Source: Pseudomonadota bacterium
GTDB taxonomy: Bacteria > Pseudomonadota > Alphaproteobacteria > Rhizobiales > Aestuariivirgaceae
Direction: 5' to 3'
NCBI GenBank assembly: GCA_016522385.1
Contig: JAEKFU010000210.1
Coordinates: 1-7,792, forward strand
Length of the DNA stretch: 7,792 bases
A model generated the notes under the pieces. The model did not search any database. It was not told the DNA's origin and saw only the letters and a program-made list of their open reading frames with translations. Shown one piece after another: positions 6,117 through 7,792 of the stretch (position 1 is the stretch's first letter; each line of letters starts with the position of its first letter). Position numbers and translations under genes: made by a program.

Positions 6117-6130
6117 TTGATCCAAGTCAA
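6117..6130. promoter_or_regulatory. FNR/FixK-type binding box upstream of hemN
   Basis: TTGATCCAAGTCAA matches the TTGAT-N4-ATCAA consensus at 9 of 10 fixed positions. hemN is a classic target of FNR, FixK and Anr regulators because its enzyme works without oxygen, so the location is meaningful. The box ends 182 bases before the hemN ATG; if it acts from about -41.5, transcription begins near 6165 and the leader is about 150 bases. No strong -10 box is seen at 6153-6158, so the exact start is uncertain. Confidence 0.6.
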
Positions 6131-6133
6131 GGC

Positions 6134-6156
6134 ATTGAGTTTCGCCAGAACTCAAT
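6134..6156. repeat. Perfect 8-bp inverted repeat after the FNR-like box
   Basis: ATTGAGTT (6134-6141) and AACTCAAT (6149-6156) are perfect arms around a 7-base loop. The repeat begins three bases after the FNR-like box, where the hemN core promoter would fall. It could be a repressor operator. As a terminator for the preceding gene it is weak: AT-rich, with no T-run. Confidence 0.45.
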
Positions 6157-6312
6157 CTGTTTCGAATAGGCGCGATCTGAATTGCGGTACTGCCGAACGA
6201 ACAATGGGAAAAGGCAGTGTCGAACGCTGGGCCGTGCTAAGCCCAAGCGATCATCAGTCAGTGGCGTGGGCGGTGAAATTGGAATCGAATACTGAAAGGC
6301 TGCGGATCGCTC

Positions 6313-7662
6313 ATGCAAGGTGCTCTCATCCTAAAACATGCCAAGCCCGCACCACGCTACACCAGCTATCCAACGACACCGCACTTCCATGACGGCGTCG
6401 ATAGTTCGACCTACCGGGCCTGGCTCAAAGAAATCGGTTTCTCCCAGTCTCTTTCGCTCTATGTGCACATTCCCTATTGCGACACCCTGTGCTGGTTCTG
6501 CGGGTGCAACACAAAACACACGCGATCGTATCGGCCGGTAGCCGACTATCTACCCTACGTCAGAGCCGAGATCGCGACTATTGCAACCTGCATCATGTCG
6601 AGCGATCGCGTGCAGACCATCCATTGGGGTGGGGGTTCGCCGACCATCTTGGCGCCTAACGATATCTGCGATCTGGCGGCACATATTCGCGGCCAGTTCA
6701 ATGTTTCACCATCGGCGGGCTTCAGCGTCGAGATTGATCCGCGCGGCATGGAACGAGACAAGATCGATGCCCTCGCCGCTGCCGGCGTCACCCGAGCGAG
6801 CATTGGTGTGCAGGACTTCGATGTCGGGGTGCAGCGGGCGATAAACCGAGAACAGTCCTTTGAGGAGACCCGTGATGTGATTCTCGAGTTACGCAGCGCG
6901 GGGATCAAAAAGATCAATATTGATCTCATTTATGGGTTGCCCCATCAAACGGTCACAAGTGTCGCGACCACCGTCAGCCAAGTGCTGGAATTGATGCCGG
7001 ACCGGATTGCGCTGTTTGGTTACGCGCATGTGCCGTGGATGAAGCGGCATCAGTCGATGCTCGATGAAACAGCGCTGCCGGATGCCTGTGAGCGGTTTGA
7101 GCAGTCGCAGCTGATGGGCAACCTTCTATGTGAAGGCGGATATGAACGCATCGGCATGGACCACTTTGCGCTACCGGCTGACCCGCTCACGAAGGCGAAG
7201 CACAACGGCAGTCTGCGGCGCAACTTCCAGGGCTATACCGATGATCCGGCGGATGTCTTGCTGGGCGTCGGGGCCTCGGCGATCGGCAAGTTACGCCAGG
7301 GATATGTGCACAACGCAACGCCGACCGCGGAATACAAGAGACGGATTGCCGATCAGGGTCTTGCCGTTGTCAACGGCTATGCGGTCCAGCCCGAAGACGA
7401 ATTGCGCGCCCACGTCATTGAGCGCCTCATTTGCGACTTCGCACTTTCAACTCATTCAGTGCGGGAGAAATTCGGCGAAGCTGCCGACGAGGTGATTGCG
7501 ATAGCGGACAGCTACGCGCTTAATGACCAGGATGGACTGGTGGACTGGGATAACGGCACCTTCCGGATCACCGCAAAGGGCCAGCCCTTTGTGCGCAACA
7601 TCTGTGCGCAGTTTGATGCATTCCTGAACCAGGGCAATGCCCGCCATTCGATTGCCGTTTGA
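6313..7662 (+). CDS. hemN: Oxygen-independent coproporphyrinogen III dehydrogenase (radical SAM)
   Basis: HemN converts coproporphyrinogen III to protoporphyrinogen IX by two radical decarboxylations, a heme biosynthesis step used when oxygen is low. It is cytoplasmic and uses a [4Fe-4S] cluster with S-adenosylmethionine. The 449-residue length fits true HemN. The radical SAM motif is HIPYCDTLCWFCGC, with cluster ligands Cys56, Cys60 and Cys63 and the family-specific Cys65. GGGSPT (106-111) helps bind SAM. The HemN-type start (PRYTSYPT, 14-21), NREQ (178-181), DLIYGLP (204-210), FGYAHVPWMKRHQ (235-247) and NFQGYT support HemN rather than the HemW chaperone. The ATG at 6313 is the only good start: an in-frame stop lies at 6274-6276. 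Its ribosome binding site is weak (GCGGA, 6 bases upstream). An FNR-like box upstream suggests induction at low oxygen. Confidence 0.95.
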   Translation: MQGALILKHAKPAPRYTSYPTTPHFHDGVDSSTYRAWLKEIGFSQSLSLYVHIPYCDTLCWFCGCNTKHTRSYRPVADYLPYVRAEIATIATCIMSSDRVQTIHWGGGSPTILAPNDICDLAAHIRGQFNVSPSAGFSVEIDPRGMERDKIDALAAAGVTRASIGVQDFDVGVQRAINREQSFEETRDVILELRSAGIKKINIDLIYGLPHQTVTSVATTVSQVLELMPDRIALFGYAHVPWMKRHQSMLDETALPDACERFEQSQLMGNLLCEGGYERIGMDHFALPADPLTKAKHNGSLRRNFQGYTDDPADVLLGVGASAIGKLRQGYVHNATPTAEYKRRIADQGLAVVNGYAVQPEDELRAHVIERLICDFALSTHSVREKFGEAADEVIAIADSYALNDQDGLVDWDNGTFRITAKGQPFVRNICAQFDAFLNQGNARHSIAV

Positions 7663-7708
7663 CTCCGCCATACGCGAGAGCGCTGCCTTTCATGTTGCAC
7701 TGGCTGCA

Positions 7709-7792
7709 CTATGAAGCTCTAATTGCTGGTGAAGCGATAGCGTAAATGGGGTTCCAGTCCTGATGGTTTGGCTTGCTGACGATGAACTGGCA
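7709..7792 (-). CDS. Possible 3' end of a minus-strand gene running off the right edge
   Basis: On the minus strand a frame is open from the window edge for 27 codons to a TAG at 7709-7711, ending with residues NPIYAIASPAIRAS. It would converge with hemN, leaving 46 bases between the two stops. The stretch is too short to identify, and 27 open codons occur easily by chance. Confidence 0.15.
   Translation of the reverse strand, partial: CQFIVSKPNHQDWNPIYAIASPAIRAS

Larger units (their letters stand above)
6031..6312. other. Intergenic regulatory region upstream of hemN
   Basis: No convincing gene is seen. The stretch contains CTGATCAG (6050-6057), a GTGATCAC-centred palindrome (6095-6108), an FNR-like box (6117-6130) and a perfect hairpin (6134-6156). 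CAGCCT (6044-6049) and AGGCTG (6068-6073) could form a weak stem after the VPLPA gene, but no T-run follows, so no terminator is called. Confidence 0.5.

Noticed and set aside
6313..7662. HemW (heme chaperone) rather than HemN
   Set aside because: The CxxxCxFCGC motif with a fourth cysteine, the HemN-type N-terminus and the 449-residue length fit HemN; HemW is shorter and lacks that N-terminal part.
1..7792. tRNA, rRNA, CRISPR arrays, transposase genes
   Set aside because: No tRNA-like cloverleaf, rRNA stretch, regularly spaced repeat array or transposase motif was seen.

Overview
The window most likely comes from an alphaproteobacterium. It has a form I aerobic carbon monoxide dehydrogenase operon in the order coxM-coxS-coxL, a secreted protein with the VPLPA-type C-terminal sorting signal typical of alphaproteobacteria, and an alphaproteobacterial-style hemN with an FNR/FixK-like box upstream. 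Species cannot be named from the sequence alone.

Layout. Positions 1-233 hold no gene but are dense in inverted and direct repeats. Positions 234-4920 on the minus strand form one tight operon, read right to left: coxM (FAD subunit), coxS (2x[2Fe-2S] subunit), coxL (Mo-Cu catalytic subunit), then an XdhC/CoxF-like cofactor maturation factor. Gaps are 3 nt, a 1-nt stop/start overlap (TGATG) and 20 nt. Positions 4921-5442 are intergenic: the likely coxM promoter, an inverted repeat, and one or more short plus-strand frames that may be a small gene or its remnant. Positions 5443-6030 encode a VPLPA-CTERM protein whose signal peptide appears split between two reading frames. Positions 6031-6312 are a regulatory stretch with an FNR-like box and a perfect 8-bp hairpin. 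Positions 6313-7662 encode HemN, the oxygen-independent coproporphyrinogen III dehydrogenase. The last 130 bases hold at most a partial frame entering from the right.

How the genes work together. CoxM, CoxS and CoxL together make the complete CO dehydrogenase: CO is oxidised at the Mo-S-Cu site of CoxL, and electrons pass through the two CoxS clusters to FAD on CoxM and then to the respiratory chain. The XdhC-like protein probably helps insert or sulfurate the molybdenum cofactor. The usual maturation genes coxD, coxE and coxG are not in the window. HemN makes heme precursors when oxygen is scarce, which fits FNR/FixK-type control. The VPLPA protein is unrelated: it should be exported and processed by an exosortase encoded elsewhere.

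The main items for a second look are the split signal peptide of the VPLPA gene, the short frames between it and cox, the repeat cluster at the end of the cox operon, and the missing coxD/E/G genes. I found no clear previously undescribed multi-gene system.
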